Source of the DNA: Prevotella communis
GTDB taxonomy: Bacteria > Bacteroidota > Bacteroidia > Bacteroidales > Bacteroidaceae
DNA length: 64,000 nt
NCBI RefSeq assembly: GCF_022024175.1
Contig: NZ_CP091794.1
Location: forward strand, 3,286,001-3,350,000
Direction of reading: 5' to 3'
Shown here: in pieces, positions 26,938 through 35,735 of the stretch
Numbering within the stretch: position 1 is the first letter of the stretch
Layout of the letters: the number at the start of each line of letters is the position of its first letter
Program-made: the position numbers and the translations under genes
The notes under the pieces: model-generated
The model's database searches: none
Seen by the model: only the letters and a program-made list of their open reading frames with translations
Told to the model about the DNA's origin: nothing

Positions 26938-28068
26938 ATGAGTGAAACTGTGTGTGGGAGACAAACAATAGATATTTTTCTCGCATTATTGAAAGCTGGA
27001 CTTTGGGAATGTGATGTTCGGCTCTCGCAGTTTAAGGACATATATTTTGAAGAAATATACCGCTTGTCCGAGGAGCAAGCGGTATTAGGTTTGGTGGCTG
27101 CGGGTTTAGAGCATATGGTAGATATGAAAGCGCCTCAGGCCATAGTCTTACAGTTTGTAGGCCAGACTCTCCAAATGGAACAACGAAATCTGGCCATGAA
27201 TACTTTCATAGGTGAGCTGATTTCCAAGTTGAGAGCCTCTGATATTTATACATTGCTTGTCAAAGGACAAGGAATTGCACAATGTTATGAACGCCCCCAA
27301 TGGCGAGCTTGTGGCGATGTGGATTTATTTTTGAGTGATGATAACTATGAGACTGCAAAAAGTTTTTTATTGCCACTTGCATCTTTTGTTGAAAAAGAGG
27401 TTATTGCAACAAAACACATTGGAATGATAATTGACGGTTTAAATGTGGAGCTACATGGATCTTTGAATTGTGGATTGTCAACCCGTATTGATAGATGTTT
27501 GCAGGATATTAAGAATGTTATCTTCTACGAAGGAAAGGTGCGCTCATGGCAGAATGGGAAAACACAAGTGTTCCTACCGTCAGCAGATGAAGATGCGGTA
27601 TATGTGTTTACTCACTTCTTAGGTCATTTCTATAAAGGAGGAATTGGGCTTCGGCAGATTTGTGACTGGTGTAGGTTGCTATGGACATATAAGGAATCAC
27701 TTAATTACGGATTGCTGGAATCACGGGTTCGAAAGATGGGATTGATGACTGAGTGGAAAGCTTTTGCTGCTTTCGCTGTAGATTACCTTGGAATGCCATC
27801 GGAGGCAATGCCTATGTATTCGTCTGATAAGAAATGGAAGCGAAAGGCCGATAAGCTATGTGCGTTTATCATGGAGGTCGGAAATATGGGACATAATAGG
27901 GATATGAGCTATTTTGAGAAATACCCTTATCTGATACGAAAAGTGTGCTCGATGGGGTGCAGGTGTGGTGATGTAATAAGACATGTGCGGATATTCCCGT
28001 TGGTTTCGTTAAGATTCTTTCCTTATATCATGTTCAATGGAATAAGGAGTGCAATGAGAGGGGAATGA
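26938..28068 (+). CDS. NTP_transf_5-type putative nucleotidyltransferase (left copy)
   Basis: I choose the ATG at 26938 because the frame's earlier Met (26839) lies 85 bases inside the acyltransferase gene. The protein has LLVKGQGIAQCYERPQWRACGDVDLFL with the G-D-V-D-L-F nucleotidyltransferase-fold motif, and later IFYEGKVRSWQNGKTQVFLPS and VYVFTHFLGHFYKGGIGLRQICDW. It is a clear paralogue of 33793-34959. The family is common at the ends of Prevotella and Bacteroides glycan loci; its reaction is not known to me. Confidence 0.75.
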   Translation: MSETVCGRQTIDIFLALLKAGLWECDVRLSQFKDIYFEEIYRLSEEQAVLGLVAAGLEHMVDMKAPQAIVLQFVGQTLQMEQRNLAMNTFIGELISKLRASDIYTLLVKGQGIAQCYERPQWRACGDVDLFLSDDNYETAKSFLLPLASFVEKEVIATKHIGMIIDGLNVELHGSLNCGLSTRIDRCLQDIKNVIFYEGKVRSWQNGKTQVFLPSADEDAVYVFTHFLGHFYKGGIGLRQICDWCRLLWTYKESLNYGLLESRVRKMGLMTEWKAFAAFAVDYLGMPSEAMPMYSSDKKWKRKADKLCAFIMEVGNMGHNRDMSYFEKYPYLIRKVCSMGCRCGDVIRHVRIFPLVSLRFFPYIMFNGIRSAMRGE

Positions 28069-28136
28069 AAATGGGAAACGGGGGGACGGGTATGTTTCAC
28101 AGAAGAACTAAGTCAGTAATAATCAATAGTTGAGCA

Positions 28137-28471
28137 ATGCCAAGGCAGGCGAGACAAGCATCAGGAACTGGTATATATCATGTGATGATGCGTGGTATAA
28201 ATCACCAGAACATTTTTGAGGTTTAGAGTCCCTTGACAAGGGACGGCTATCGCTCGGCTTTGCCGCTTTTACAAAGCGCAGTGACTAAAAGAATGCAGGG
28301 ATTTATTTACTTATAAAGGAAATGACAGGTGCGACGAATAGCAGCGCATTCCAGCAATTACCAGCAGATATAAAGAAGTCTGTATTAATAGAATTGAAGG
28401 GTAAAAGAGCATCATTGCGTCAATTGGAGAGATTGACAGGAATCAGTAAAAGCATGATTTATCGCATGTGA
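28137..28471 (+). pseudogene. Decayed RAYT transposase with central deletion
   Basis: From ATG 28137 the frame reads MPRQARQASGTGIYHVMMRG and INHQNIFEV, then stops at 28224; this closely matches the first 29 residues of the intact RAYT at 9523. From 28322 a second frame reads MTGATNSSAFQQL, then KRASLRQLERLTGISKSMIYRM and stops at 28469, matching the last ~50 residues of the intact protein. The catalytic middle (~190 residues) is gone. The junction holds a perfect palindrome GTCCCTTG-A-CAAGGGAC (28228-28244) and a REP-like hairpin (28251-28268). Confidence 0.85.
28251..28268. repeat. REP-like palindrome d
   Basis: CGCTC-GGC-TTT-GCC-GCTT; on the other strand AAGC-GGC-AAA-GCC-GAGCG. It lies in the deletion junction of the RAYT remnant. 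Confidence 0.6.
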
Positions 28472-28533
28472 TGAAACAGGAACCCGTCCCGGTGGTTCTC
28501 AAATATTGATGTAAAAAGAAAAAGATATAATAT

Positions 28534-29592
28534 ATGTGGGTTACTTATACGATTATTTTTGTAGTATTACTCATACTTGAGTTGGTGTATTTTAAGGTTG
28601 CAGACAAGTGTAACATCATTGATAAGCCGAATGAGAGGTCGAGCCACTCGACGATAGTGTTGAGGGGTGGAGGAATTATATTTGCAATATCAATGATAGT
28701 GTGGTTGATATTGCAAATGGTTCATGGTGAATGGTTAACGGTTCATGATTATCTGCCATTCATGGTTGGATTGATTCTGATTGCAGGGGTGAGTTTCTGG
28801 GATGATGTGAAGTCGTTGCCTGACAGGATAAGGCTGGTGGCGCAGTTCCTTGCTATGGGATTGGCTGCATGGGGCATGATTCAGGGATCGGAGTTGATGG
28901 CTCTGGAATGGTACTGGTTGGTATTAATCGGTATCGCGGCATTGATTGTATTTGTCGGGGCAACGAACATCATCAACTTCATGGATGGTATCAATGGGAT
29001 CACGGCGGGGTATGCGCTCGCGGTATTGGGTCCTCTGATGATATTAGATGTAAGAGGTCAGATGGAAGATGTGACTGGGTTTATAGAGCCAAGTTATCTG
29101 ATTGTGGCGATTATTGGCGTGCTGGTGTTCTGCCTCTTTAACTTCCGTCCAAAGGGTAAGGCGAAGTGTTTTGCCGGGGATGTGGGGTCAATAGGTATCG
29201 CGTTCATCATGTTGTTTGCCATCGGTAAACTGATTGTGCAGACGGGTGACGTGACTTACTTGATTTTGTTGCTGGTATATGGTGTGGATGGCTGTCTGAC
29301 GATTATCCATCGTATCATGTTGCACGAGAACCTGGGGGAAGCGCACCGCAAGCATGCGTTCCAGTTGATGGCAAATGAGCTGAAGATAGGTCATGTGAAG
29401 GTGACTCTGCTATATATGGCGATGCAACTGGTGGTGAGTTTGGGATTTATCTATCTGATTCCGAATACGCCTGCGGCTCATTGGATGTATTTCATATGTG
29501 CTATCCTGGTGCTAGCTGTGGCGTATGTACTGTTCAAAAAAAAGTATTACTATCTGCATGAAGAGTACCTTAGATCGCTACGCTCTAATTGA
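28534..29592 (+). CDS. WecA/MraY-type polyprenyl-phosphate HexNAc-1-P transferase (left initiating enzyme)
   Basis: This 352-residue membrane protein should place the first sugar phosphate on undecaprenyl phosphate. Motifs: IDKPNERSSHSTIVLRGGG, SFWDDVKSLPDRIRL, NIINFMDGINGITAG, CFAGDVGSIGIAFIM and LGEAHRKHAFQLM. About ten membrane helices. It is a WbpL/WcfT-like enzyme; with the 4-reductase at 24951 the first sugar may be D-FucNAc or D-QuiNAc. The right locus uses an unrelated PglC-type enzyme. Confidence 0.9.
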   Translation: MWVTYTIIFVVLLILELVYFKVADKCNIIDKPNERSSHSTIVLRGGGIIFAISMIVWLILQMVHGEWLTVHDYLPFMVGLILIAGVSFWDDVKSLPDRIRLVAQFLAMGLAAWGMIQGSELMALEWYWLVLIGIAALIVFVGATNIINFMDGINGITAGYALAVLGPLMILDVRGQMEDVTGFIEPSYLIVAIIGVLVFCLFNFRPKGKAKCFAGDVGSIGIAFIMLFAIGKLIVQTGDVTYLILLLVYGVDGCLTIIHRIMLHENLGEAHRKHAFQLMANELKIGHVKVTLLYMAMQLVVSLGFIYLIPNTPAAHWMYFICAILVLAVAYVLFKKKYYYLHEEYLRSLRSN

Positions 29593-29612
29593 AAATTGAT
29601 AATTGAAAGGTT

Positions 29613-30014
29613 ATGGTTGACAAGATATCACAAGCAATATTGGACGGATTGACTGCTAAGGCGAAAGGGAGTCCAAGACTTAGGATGAACTTAGATTTAA
29701 GGAATGGCAATGATGACACGTCGCAGAGAATGCTGAATGCCATCGAGCCAGGGAGTGAGGTTCCCATTCATCGGCATCAGAAGACTTCAGAGACCGTTGT
29801 CTGTCTTCGAGGTCGATTAGTCGAGGAATATTATGACGAACTTGAAAGGATATGTACCGACGCTATCGAACTCTCTCCGAATGGTCCTGTTGTGGCATTG
29901 AATATACCGGCAGGTCAATGGCACACGGTGAGAGCGTTGGAGAGTGGAACCGTCATCCTGGAAATGAAGGATGGCACCTACGAGCCAATGGGTCCTGAGG
30001 ATATATTAAAATAA
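29613..30014 (+). CDS. wbuC: WbuC-family cupin-fold protein (left copy)
   Basis: A 133-residue single-cupin protein with SPRLRMNLDLRNG, IEPGSEVPIHRHQKTSETVVCLRG and IPAGQWHTVRALESG. The H-R-H and W-H residues are the likely metal ligands. WbuC proteins lie at the ends of many O-antigen loci; their reaction is unsettled. It is the last gene of the left locus, two bases before a strong terminator, and has a paralogue at 33376. Confidence 0.85.
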   Translation: MVDKISQAILDGLTAKAKGSPRLRMNLDLRNGNDDTSQRMLNAIEPGSEVPIHRHQKTSETVVCLRGRLVEEYYDELERICTDAIELSPNGPVVALNIPAGQWHTVRALESGTVILEMKDGTYEPMGPEDILK

Positions 30015-30015
30015 G

Positions 30016-30063
30016 AAACGAGCAAAGGCTCCTGCGACGACAAGCAGGAGCCTTTGCTCGTTT
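30016..30063. terminator. Strong terminator after the left locus
   Basis: A perfect 20-bp stem (AAACGAGCAAAGGCTCCTGC at 30016-30035 with its complement at 30044-30063) and an 8-base loop. A-rich and T-rich flanks on both sides suggest it can work in both directions. Confidence 0.9.
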
Positions 30064-30109
30064 AATACCGGTGCAATAAATCCGACGATTCTTCGTTCAA
30101 AAGAAAGCT

Positions 30110-31183
30110 ATGATGTCAGTAACAACTATTTTCAACAGATGTTTTCGTGCCTTTCACATTAGAAAGAACACAGAATGGATTTATCCTCGTCTTTTACGTT
30201 TTATTAATGAATCGCATCGCGATGGAGTGATGGGTGATGGCCGGTATGCCATTGCGTTGGGCAAAGCCGAGAAATTGCACCGATTCCTCATTATCAATGA
30301 CCTGTCGTCAATTGCTGCATCGGAGTTTACAACTGAGCAGGTTCTGCAATTCCGACAGTTCATCTATGATGAGTACAAGTATGTGTCGCTGTATCCGCAT
30401 CTTTATCCGCAGAGGCCAGGCAATCGATATCCCAGGAAGCGGCTGCGCGATACCACTGTAGTACATGATCTTAAATTACTACAGGCCTTCTTCACTGAAT
30501 TGGAGAGCACCGATGAGATTCACTGCAATCCGTTCCACAAAATATCGATGGAGAAGCGGCGGGTGATGATGCATGTGATGTATGATGCGCCCATCTATTT
30601 GCGAGCCAATGAACTCAAGCAAATAATGATGACAGCCATTCCCGAGAGACTGCAGTGGGTGAAAGACCTGTTTGTGCTTAATTGTTGTATCGGTTGTCGT
30701 ATCAGTGATTTGCTGAGGCTAACGATGGACAAGGTTGCAATGTCGGAGGATGGTATCCCCTATGTGCATTACATGCCATCAAAGACCGCAAAGATGCAAA
30801 CAATCAATGCCGAGGTGATAACACCGCTGATAGAACCTGCGATGGAAATCATAAACCGCACGCAACTGCAACTGATGGGTGCCAATCCCCACTATGGCAA
30901 GCAGCGATACAACAAGATGCTACGAGAGTTGCTGAGAGAATGTGGTATCAATCGTCGCGTCACATTGTATAACCCAGAAACGGGCGACAACATGTATAAG
31001 CCCATCTGGGAGGTGGCGACATCAAAACTGGCCCGCAAGACACACATTGACATGCTGAACAAGGTGCAAATCAACTATTATGCGGCGGGCTTGCACCATG
31101 CTGGCTCTGATGCCGTATTCAGATATACCAATCTGGAACTGAAGGATCGGTACGATCTAATAAAAGCAGCATTTAGAATATAA
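30110..31183 (+). CDS. Divergent tyrosine recombinase/integrase
   Basis: The 357-residue protein has an N-terminal SAM-like core-binding part and a catalytic part with LNCCIGCRISDLLRL (box I Arg), PSKTAKMQT (beta-hairpin Lys), SKLARKTHIDML in the H-x-x-R box, and GLHHAGSDAVFRYTNL with His and the likely nucleophile Tyr. The first His of H-x-x-R is a Lys here. Integrases often mark Bacteroidales capsule loci, usually at the upstream end; this one sits at the meeting point of two convergent loci, with a hairpin terminator on each side. Confidence 0.8.
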   Translation: MMSVTTIFNRCFRAFHIRKNTEWIYPRLLRFINESHRDGVMGDGRYAIALGKAEKLHRFLIINDLSSIAASEFTTEQVLQFRQFIYDEYKYVSLYPHLYPQRPGNRYPRKRLRDTTVVHDLKLLQAFFTELESTDEIHCNPFHKISMEKRRVMMHVMYDAPIYLRANELKQIMMTAIPERLQWVKDLFVLNCCIGCRISDLLRLTMDKVAMSEDGIPYVHYMPSKTAKMQTINAEVITPLIEPAMEIINRTQLQLMGANPHYGKQRYNKMLRELLRECGINRRVTLYNPETGDNMYKPIWEVATSKLARKTHIDMLNKVQINYYAAGLHHAGSDAVFRYTNLELKDRYDLIKAAFRI

Positions 31184-31215
31184 AAAGGTCGGTGCATTAA
31201 ATGCATCGACCTTTT
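31183..31215. terminator. Terminator between the recombinase and the right locus
   Basis: AAAAGGTCGGTGCAT pairs with ATGCATCGACCTTTT (15 pairs, one G.T) around a TAA loop. The T-run on the minus strand also suits the end of the right operon. Confidence 0.85.
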
Positions 31216-31337
31216 ACTTACCTATCTCCAGCGGGGCCAGAAGAGGTATGAGCAGAACGCCCAAATATTTTTAAAAATTGATTTTATCATCTTTCAGTAA
31301 TTAATCACCCAACTCCGAGCTTTGTTCGCCTGAGTAC

Positions 31338-31931
31338 TTATCTTTCATGAACGATCACGAAGAAGGTCTTAAATATCAAACCGATATCATACAGAAAGGA
31401 ATGCTTCTCTACATATTCCAGATACAGCTTAATCTTCTCCTGCATAATCACCTCAATGTAGTACTTCTCGGGGTCTTCTGCTTTCTCCATCAGCTCGTTC
31501 TCGTTACGGAACTTGATACTTGCTGGGTCTGTGATGCCCGGGCGCACGTCCAGCACGTGCATTTGCTCGGGCGTCCAGTAATCTACATAGTGACGAACTT
31601 CTGGTCTTGGGCCAACCAAGCTCATATCTCCAAGGAACACATTAATGAGCTGCGGCAGTTCATCGAACTTGAACTTACGAATAAAGTATCCACTCTTTGT
31701 TACACGGGGGTCATGACCACCAATAGTCACCAAACTACCTTTGTCAGCCCCTACTCTCATAGAGCGGAACTTAAAGATGCGGAAGTCCTTATTCTTAAAG
31801 CCGACTCTTACCTGGCGATAGAACACGGGGCCCTTGCTATCCAGCTTAATCCAAATAGCTAAAACCAAAAAGAGCGGACTGAGTACAATCAGTCCCAGTC
31901 CACTCGCAATTATATCAAACGCTCTTTTCAC
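31338..31931 (-). CDS. Small PglC-type sugar-1-phosphate transferase (right initiating enzyme)
   Basis: The 197-residue monotopic phosphoglycosyl transferase starts [20 protein letters not shown] (re-entrant membrane helix), followed by [49 protein letters not shown]. The catalytic D-E pair is in the D-E-L-P-Q segment. Start is GTG, overlapping the aminotransferase stop (GTGA). It is the last gene of the right operon and, like PglC, should use a UDP-linked, perhaps di-N-acetylated, sugar supplied by the aminotransferase next door. Confidence 0.9.
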   Translation of the reverse strand: MKRAFDIIASGLGLIVLSPLFLVLAIWIKLDSKGPVFYRQVRVGFKNKDFRIFKFRSMRVGADKGSLVTIGGHDPRVTKSGYFIRKFKFDELPQLINVFLGDMSLVGPRPEVRHYVDYWTPEQMHVLDVRPGITDPASIKFRNENELMEKAEDPEKYYIEVIMQEKIKLYLEYVEKHSFLYDIGLIFKTFFVIVHER

Positions 31932-33274
31932 GAATTCTTCAAAATATCTACGAAGTTAGTAATCACATACTCAACATCCTCATCCGTCAGGCGCGTATGC
32001 AAGGGCAATGTAATCTCGTTCTCAAACAGATGATAAGCATTAGGATAATCCTTGATGTCAAATCCCAGAGCCTTGTATGCAGTCATCATAGGCAGCGGCT
32101 TGTAGTGCACGTTGCAGGCAATGCCACGCTCTGCCATCTGCTCTATCACCTTATTGGCATCCTCACGAGTCTTGCCAAGTAAGCGCACCAGATACAAATG
32201 ATGTGAGCTGCAATGGTCAGCATCCTTATGATTCAGAACTGCCACAGGCAGATCCTTCAACGCCTCATTATACTTAGCCACAATCTCCTGGCGACGTTTC
32301 AGCATACTATCATAGCGTTCCATTTGCACCAGTCCCATTGCAGCCATGATGTCCGTCATGTTACACTTATACCAAGGGCCAATGATGTCGTACTCCCATG
32401 CTCCCAGCTTAGTCTTTGCCAGCGCATCCTTATTCTGTCCATGCAGTGAGAACAACTGAGAAATACGATACAACAACTCATTCCAAGTTTCCCCTTTCTT
32501 CTTAGGCACGTTTGGAAGATAGTCCAAACCTTGAACATTGAACTTTGAACCTTGAACCGGAACTTGTTCATTGCCAAACGGCAAGTTCCAAGTGAGTGCA
32601 CCACCTTCAGCAGTAGTAAAGTTCTTCACCGCATGGAAACTGAACGAGCTAAAGTCCGCAATGGCACCCGCCATCGTCTTCTGCTTGTCAGAAGACCCTT
32701 TCTGTGTTTTCTGTGATATCTGTGTGACCTTCTTCCAAGCGCCGAACGAGTGCGCGCAGTCTGCCGATACCACGATGCGACCAATCTTTGCCTGCAAAGC
32801 ATTGTTAGGCTTAAACAGCCCCTTCTTTGCCTCCACAATCTCAAACACGCGGTCATAGTCAGCCACAATACCACCCAGATCCACAGGTGCAATCACCTTT
32901 GTCTTCTCCGTAATAGCAGCAGCCAACTTGTCGTAGTCCATCTCCACATTGTCCTTCTGACTGTCCACCAGCACCAGTTTGCAGCCCACATGCTGTGTTA
33001 CTGATGCCGTAGCAGTATAGGTATATGCAGGCACTATCACCTCATCATCCGGCTGAATATCCAGCAGGTGCAGCACCATCTCCAGTGCTGCCGTTGCCGA
33101 GTTCAGACACACCGTCTTGTCCGTGTGCACATATTCCGAGATTAGACTTTCCAACTTCTTCGTACGAGGACCAGTAGTAATCCAACCCGAGAGAATTGCC
33201 TCACGCACCTCTTTTGCCTCTGCCTCCGTCATATCTGGCGGAGAGAAAGGAATATTCCTAAGTTTCATGTTCAT
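31928..33274 (-). CDS. DegT/DnrJ/EryC1 aminotransferase with repeat-encoded insertions
   Basis: A PLP enzyme that aminates a keto-sugar nucleotide. Motifs: IPFSPPDMTEAEAKEV, GWITTGPRTKKLE, CLNSATAALEM, IVPAYTYTATA, SADCAHSFGAW, and FSFHAVKNFTTAEGGAL with the PLP lysine. At 448 residues it is longer than the usual 370-400. Two insertions explain this: KVTQISQKTQKGSSDKQK, encoded partly by 9-base repeats (32698-32724), and VPVQGSKFNVQGLDYL, encoded by 7-base repeats (32529-32558). Both keep the frame. It may supply the amino sugar for the PglC-type transferase. Confidence 0.85.
   Translation of the reverse strand: MNMKLRNIPFSPPDMTEAEAKEVREAILSGWITTGPRTKKLESLISEYVHTDKTVCLNSATAALEMVLHLLDIQPDDEVIVPAYTYTATASVTQHVGCKLVLVDSQKDNVEMDYDKLAAAITEKTKVIAPVDLGGIVADYDRVFEIVEAKKGLFKPNNALQAKIGRIVVSADCAHSFGAWKKVTQISQKTQKGSSDKQKTMAGAIADFSSFSFHAVKNFTTAEGGALTWNLPFGNEQVPVQGSKFNVQGLDYLPNVPKKKGETWNELLYRISQLFSLHGQNKDALAKTKLGAWEYDIIGPWYKCNMTDIMAAMGLVQMERYDSMLKRRQEIVAKYNEALKDLPVAVLNHKDADHCSSHHLYLVRLLGKTREDANKVIEQMAERGIACNVHYKPLPMMTAYKALGFDIKDYPNAYHLFENEITLPLHTRLTDEDVEYVITNFVDILKNS
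32529..32558. repeat. Heptamer repeat inside the aminotransferase gene
   Basis: Units CCTTGAA, CATTGAA, CTTTGAA, CCTTGAA plus two bases. It is translated on the minus strand within the extra segment after the PLP-lysine motif. Confidence 0.85.
32698..32724. repeat. Nonamer repeat inside the aminotransferase gene
   Basis: Three 9-base units CTTTCTGTG, TTTTCTGTG, ATATCTGTG. They encode part of the insertion before the FSSFSFHAVK motif. Confidence 0.75.
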
Positions 33275-33375
33275 AATTCTTCTATTTGGTTAATCTCATA
33301 GTGTTGCAAGCACTTTATTTAATATGTTTATTATTGTTTTTGTTAATTTATACCATGTGTTTGACCTTATTGTTA

Positions 33376-33777
33376 TCATTGCGGTTTCTTCACCCCTTCC
33401 ACTTCATGCGGCACGAAGGGACCTTCCTTGCATTCAAAGAATACACTCCCAGACTCCAAGCTTTCCACATTATGCCAGACGTTCTTGGGGATATCTACTC
33501 CATAGAGTCCTTCCTCTGGGCAAAGAATTACACTCTCCATCACAGTACCATCATCATTGTAGGTATTAACGCGAACCTTGCCGCGAAGTAGCACGAACGA
33601 CTCGTCTTTCGTCGGATGGCGATGTATCTCCACCTTCGTTCCTGGCTCCACGGCATTCAAAAATCGATGGCACTTCTCATCAAGACTCTGATGAAAGTTG
33701 TGATTCATCCTCAACCTATCAGACTGTTTTGCCTGTGCGGAAACTTTATCAAGAAGATTATTATCTATGATTTTCAT
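33376..33777 (-). CDS. wbuC: WbuC-family cupin-fold protein (right copy)
   Basis: A 133-residue cupin with RLRMNHNFHQSLDEKCHRFLNAVEPG, VEIHRHPTKDESFVLLRG and IPKNVWHNVESLESG. It is a paralogue of the left-locus protein at 29613 but clearly diverged. It lies between the aminotransferase and the NTP_transf_5 gene; the left locus has the same pair near its end. Confidence 0.85.
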   Translation of the reverse strand: MKIIDNNLLDKVSAQAKQSDRLRMNHNFHQSLDEKCHRFLNAVEPGTKVEIHRHPTKDESFVLLRGKVRVNTYNDDGTVMESVILCPEEGLYGVDIPKNVWHNVESLESGSVFFECKEGPFVPHEVEGVKKPQ

Positions 33778-33792
33778 TGGTTATCGTTAAGG

Positions 33793-34959
33793 TTAACGTT
33801 TAAAGATTCTTTCTTTAATCTTTAACCAATTCACGCCAAGTATAATTCCTGATAAGAACCTTAAAGTATTCAGAGGAAATATGGATCCGACTCTAAACGT
33901 ATCCTTAAATCTTTGCCACCTACCCCCTTTAAGAATAAAGATCACTATCTGTTCCGCTTTCTTTCTAAGTTCAGCATCAATCTCACATCTGCCATCTTCC
34001 TTCTCACTTCTTACATCGAGAAGCGGCATCGCTTCGATAGGCATACCAAGATACTCAACGGCCAAGGCTGCAAATGACTTCCATTCTGACATCAGTCCTG
34101 CTTTGCGTATTCGAGATTCCAATAATTCGTGATTCAGAGAGTTCTTGTAAGTCCACAGTAATCTGCACCAGTCGCATAACTGTCTAATTGAAACTCCACC
34201 CTCTTTATAGAAATGTTTAATGAAGTGTGTAAAAACGAAAAACACATCATTATCTGGTGCTGGCAGAAAGATTTGCGTCTTACCATTTACCCATGAGCGA
34301 ACACTACCACCGTAGAAAACATCTCCTTGTACCGAATCAATGGCTTTATCAATACGAGTTGATAATCCAGTACGCAGAGTACCATGGATTTCTACATACC
34401 ATGGAGCTATGCTCATACCCATTTCCTTCGAATACAGTCTTTCAGGCTTATTATCCGAAGATAAGGGAAGAAGAAATATTTTCGCTTTCTGATAATTCTC
34501 ATCACTTAGAAAGAAGTCTATATCACCAGGCGTTCTCCATTGAGGTTTTTCATAACATTGTGCTATTCCCTGTCCTTTTACTAGCAAAGTATAGATGTCA
34601 GATTCTCGCATCTTCGCAACCAAATCAGCAATAAACTGATTCATCGCCTTATTACGTTGCTCAATTATCTGGACCTCACCGATCCACTGTAGCAAAAGAG
34701 CCTGAGGTGGTTTCACTTCAGAGTGTTCCAATCCGTCAAGAACAAGTCCAAGAACTGATTGTTCGATAGCGAGTCGATAAACCTCCTGCCAGTCCATTTT
34801 TTCAGAACCATGAATCATGAACCATGAATCATGAACCGAAGTATTCTCCCACAGTCCAGCCCTTACCAGTGCGAAGAATGCGTCAATTGTATAATCTCTC
34901 ATCGTATCATCAAAGCCATCGTTCACTCGGCTTTGCCGCTTGTTCCCGAGGGATCTCAT
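33793..34959 (-). CDS. NTP_transf_5-type putative nucleotidyltransferase (right copy)
   Basis: Motifs LLVKGQGIAQCYEKPQWRTP and GDIDFFL, FYGGSVRSWVNGKTQIFLPA and FFVFTHFIKHFYKEGG mirror the left copy at 26938. The ATG at 34959 overlaps the previous stop (ATGA). An ATG at 34902 (MRDYTIDAFFALV) fits the left paralogue better and would leave a REP-like palindrome outside the gene. Compared with the left copy there are extra residues at two places, each encoded by heptamer repeats: around SWFMIHGS (34805-34839) and DVRSEKEDGRCEID (33980-34014). Confidence 0.75.
   Translation of the reverse strand: MRSLGNKRQSRVNDGFDDTMRDYTIDAFFALVRAGLWENTSVHDSWFMIHGSEKMDWQEVYRLAIEQSVLGLVLDGLEHSEVKPPQALLLQWIGEVQIIEQRNKAMNQFIADLVAKMRESDIYTLLVKGQGIAQCYEKPQWRTPGDIDFFLSDENYQKAKIFLLPLSSDNKPERLYSKEMGMSIAPWYVEIHGTLRTGLSTRIDKAIDSVQGDVFYGGSVRSWVNGKTQIFLPAPDNDVFFVFTHFIKHFYKEGGVSIRQLCDWCRLLWTYKNSLNHELLESRIRKAGLMSEWKSFAALAVEYLGMPIEAMPLLDVRSEKEDGRCEIDAELRKKAEQIVIFILKGGRWQRFKDTFRVGSIFPLNTLRFLSGIILGVNWLKIKERIFKR
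33980..34014. repeat. Heptamer repeat inside the NTP_transf_5 gene (C-terminal)
   Basis: Five units: ATCTCAC, ATCTGCC, ATCTTCC, TTCTCAC, TTCTTAC, of the same kind as the 10.4-10.8 kb array. The left paralogue lacks the matching residues. Confidence 0.8.
34805..34839. repeat. Heptamer repeat inside the NTP_transf_5 gene (N-terminal)
   Basis: Five units: GAACCAT, GAATCAT, GAACCAT, GAATCAT, GAACCGA. It is translated in frame; the left paralogue is shorter here. Confidence 0.85.
34924..34941. repeat. REP-like palindrome e
   Basis: CACTC-GGC-TTT-GCC-GCTT, the same stem as copy d. It lies between the GT2 stop and the second possible start of the NTP_transf_5 gene. Confidence 0.55.
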
Positions 34960-35735
34960 GAAGGTTGGTACGTCTTAACGTACCTCATCTTCTTGTAAGC
35001 ATTCCCAAACACATTCATGATAACCCAGAAAGTGGCAGCAATAGGATTCATCTCTTCTGCAACACGGAACAACGGATAATGAGCCCAAATACGTTTCCAC
35101 AGAGGTTTGGGGGTAATTGAATTAGCACGACGACGGTACTTGCCAAGACATTCTGGCAAAAGGTAACAATCAGCTTTCCGTATCACCTTCAACCACATCG
35201 CCGTATCATTATTCTTCTTGATGTCGTTAATCTGAATCAAGCCTATCTTCGAGGCATCGTACATCACAGACAAGCATCCTGGCCAGCAGCAGGCATACAT
35301 ATCAAATTTACCCACATGTTTCTTGCCACTCACGTGCACACCAAGCAAATTGTCTTGTTCGTCTATCTCCACATACTCGTGATAGGAGAATGCATACTCG
35401 TTTTCTTCCATAAACTTGATCTGTTTTTCAAGTTTAGTAGGCTCCCATAGGTCATCACTATCTAAGAATGCAATCCACCTTCCTTTTGCATTTCTCAGAG
35501 CAGTATTGCGAGTAACCGCAGCTCCGCTATTAGACGAGTTTTGATATATACTTATTCTGTCATCAGCTTTCTCAATATTCAGAACCTTATCTACTGTTCC
35601 ATCTCCAGAGCAGTCGTCAACAACTATAAGTTCCCAGTTCTGATAGGTCTGAGTCTGAACGCTTTTAATACTTTCCTCTATAAAACGCCCACATTTATAT
35701 GTCGGCATTATAATAGACACTAAATCGTTAGCCAT
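34956..35735 (-). CDS. GT2 glycosyltransferase
   Basis: The 259-residue GT-A enzyme has VSIIMPTYKCGRFIEESIKS, LIVVDDCSGDGTVDKV, NSGAAVTRNTALRNAKGRWI and AFLDSDDLW with the DxD metal site. The W-L-K-V-I-R-K-A region and YRRRANSIT are typical of WfgS/WfeV-like GT2 proteins. Sugar specificity is unknown. Its ATG overlaps the stop of the beta-helix gene by one base (TAATG). Confidence 0.85.
   Translation of the reverse strand: MANDLVSIIMPTYKCGRFIEESIKSVQTQTYQNWELIVVDDCSGDGTVDKVLNIEKADDRISIYQNSSNSGAAVTRNTALRNAKGRWIAFLDSDDLWEPTKLEKQIKFMEENEYAFSYHEYVEIDEQDNLLGVHVSGKKHVGKFDMYACCWPGCLSVMYDASKIGLIQINDIKKNNDTAMWLKVIRKADCYLLPECLGKYRRRANSITPKPLWKRIWAHYPLFRVAEEMNPIAATFWVIMNVFGNAYKKMRYVKTYQPS

Larger units (their letters stand above)
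28083..28490. repeat. Nine-base inverted repeat bracketing the RAYT remnant
   Basis: GGGACGGGT at 28083-28091 and its perfect reverse complement ACCCGTCCC at 28482-28490 enclose the transposase remnant. Such paired palindromes often flank RAYT genes. Confidence 0.6.
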
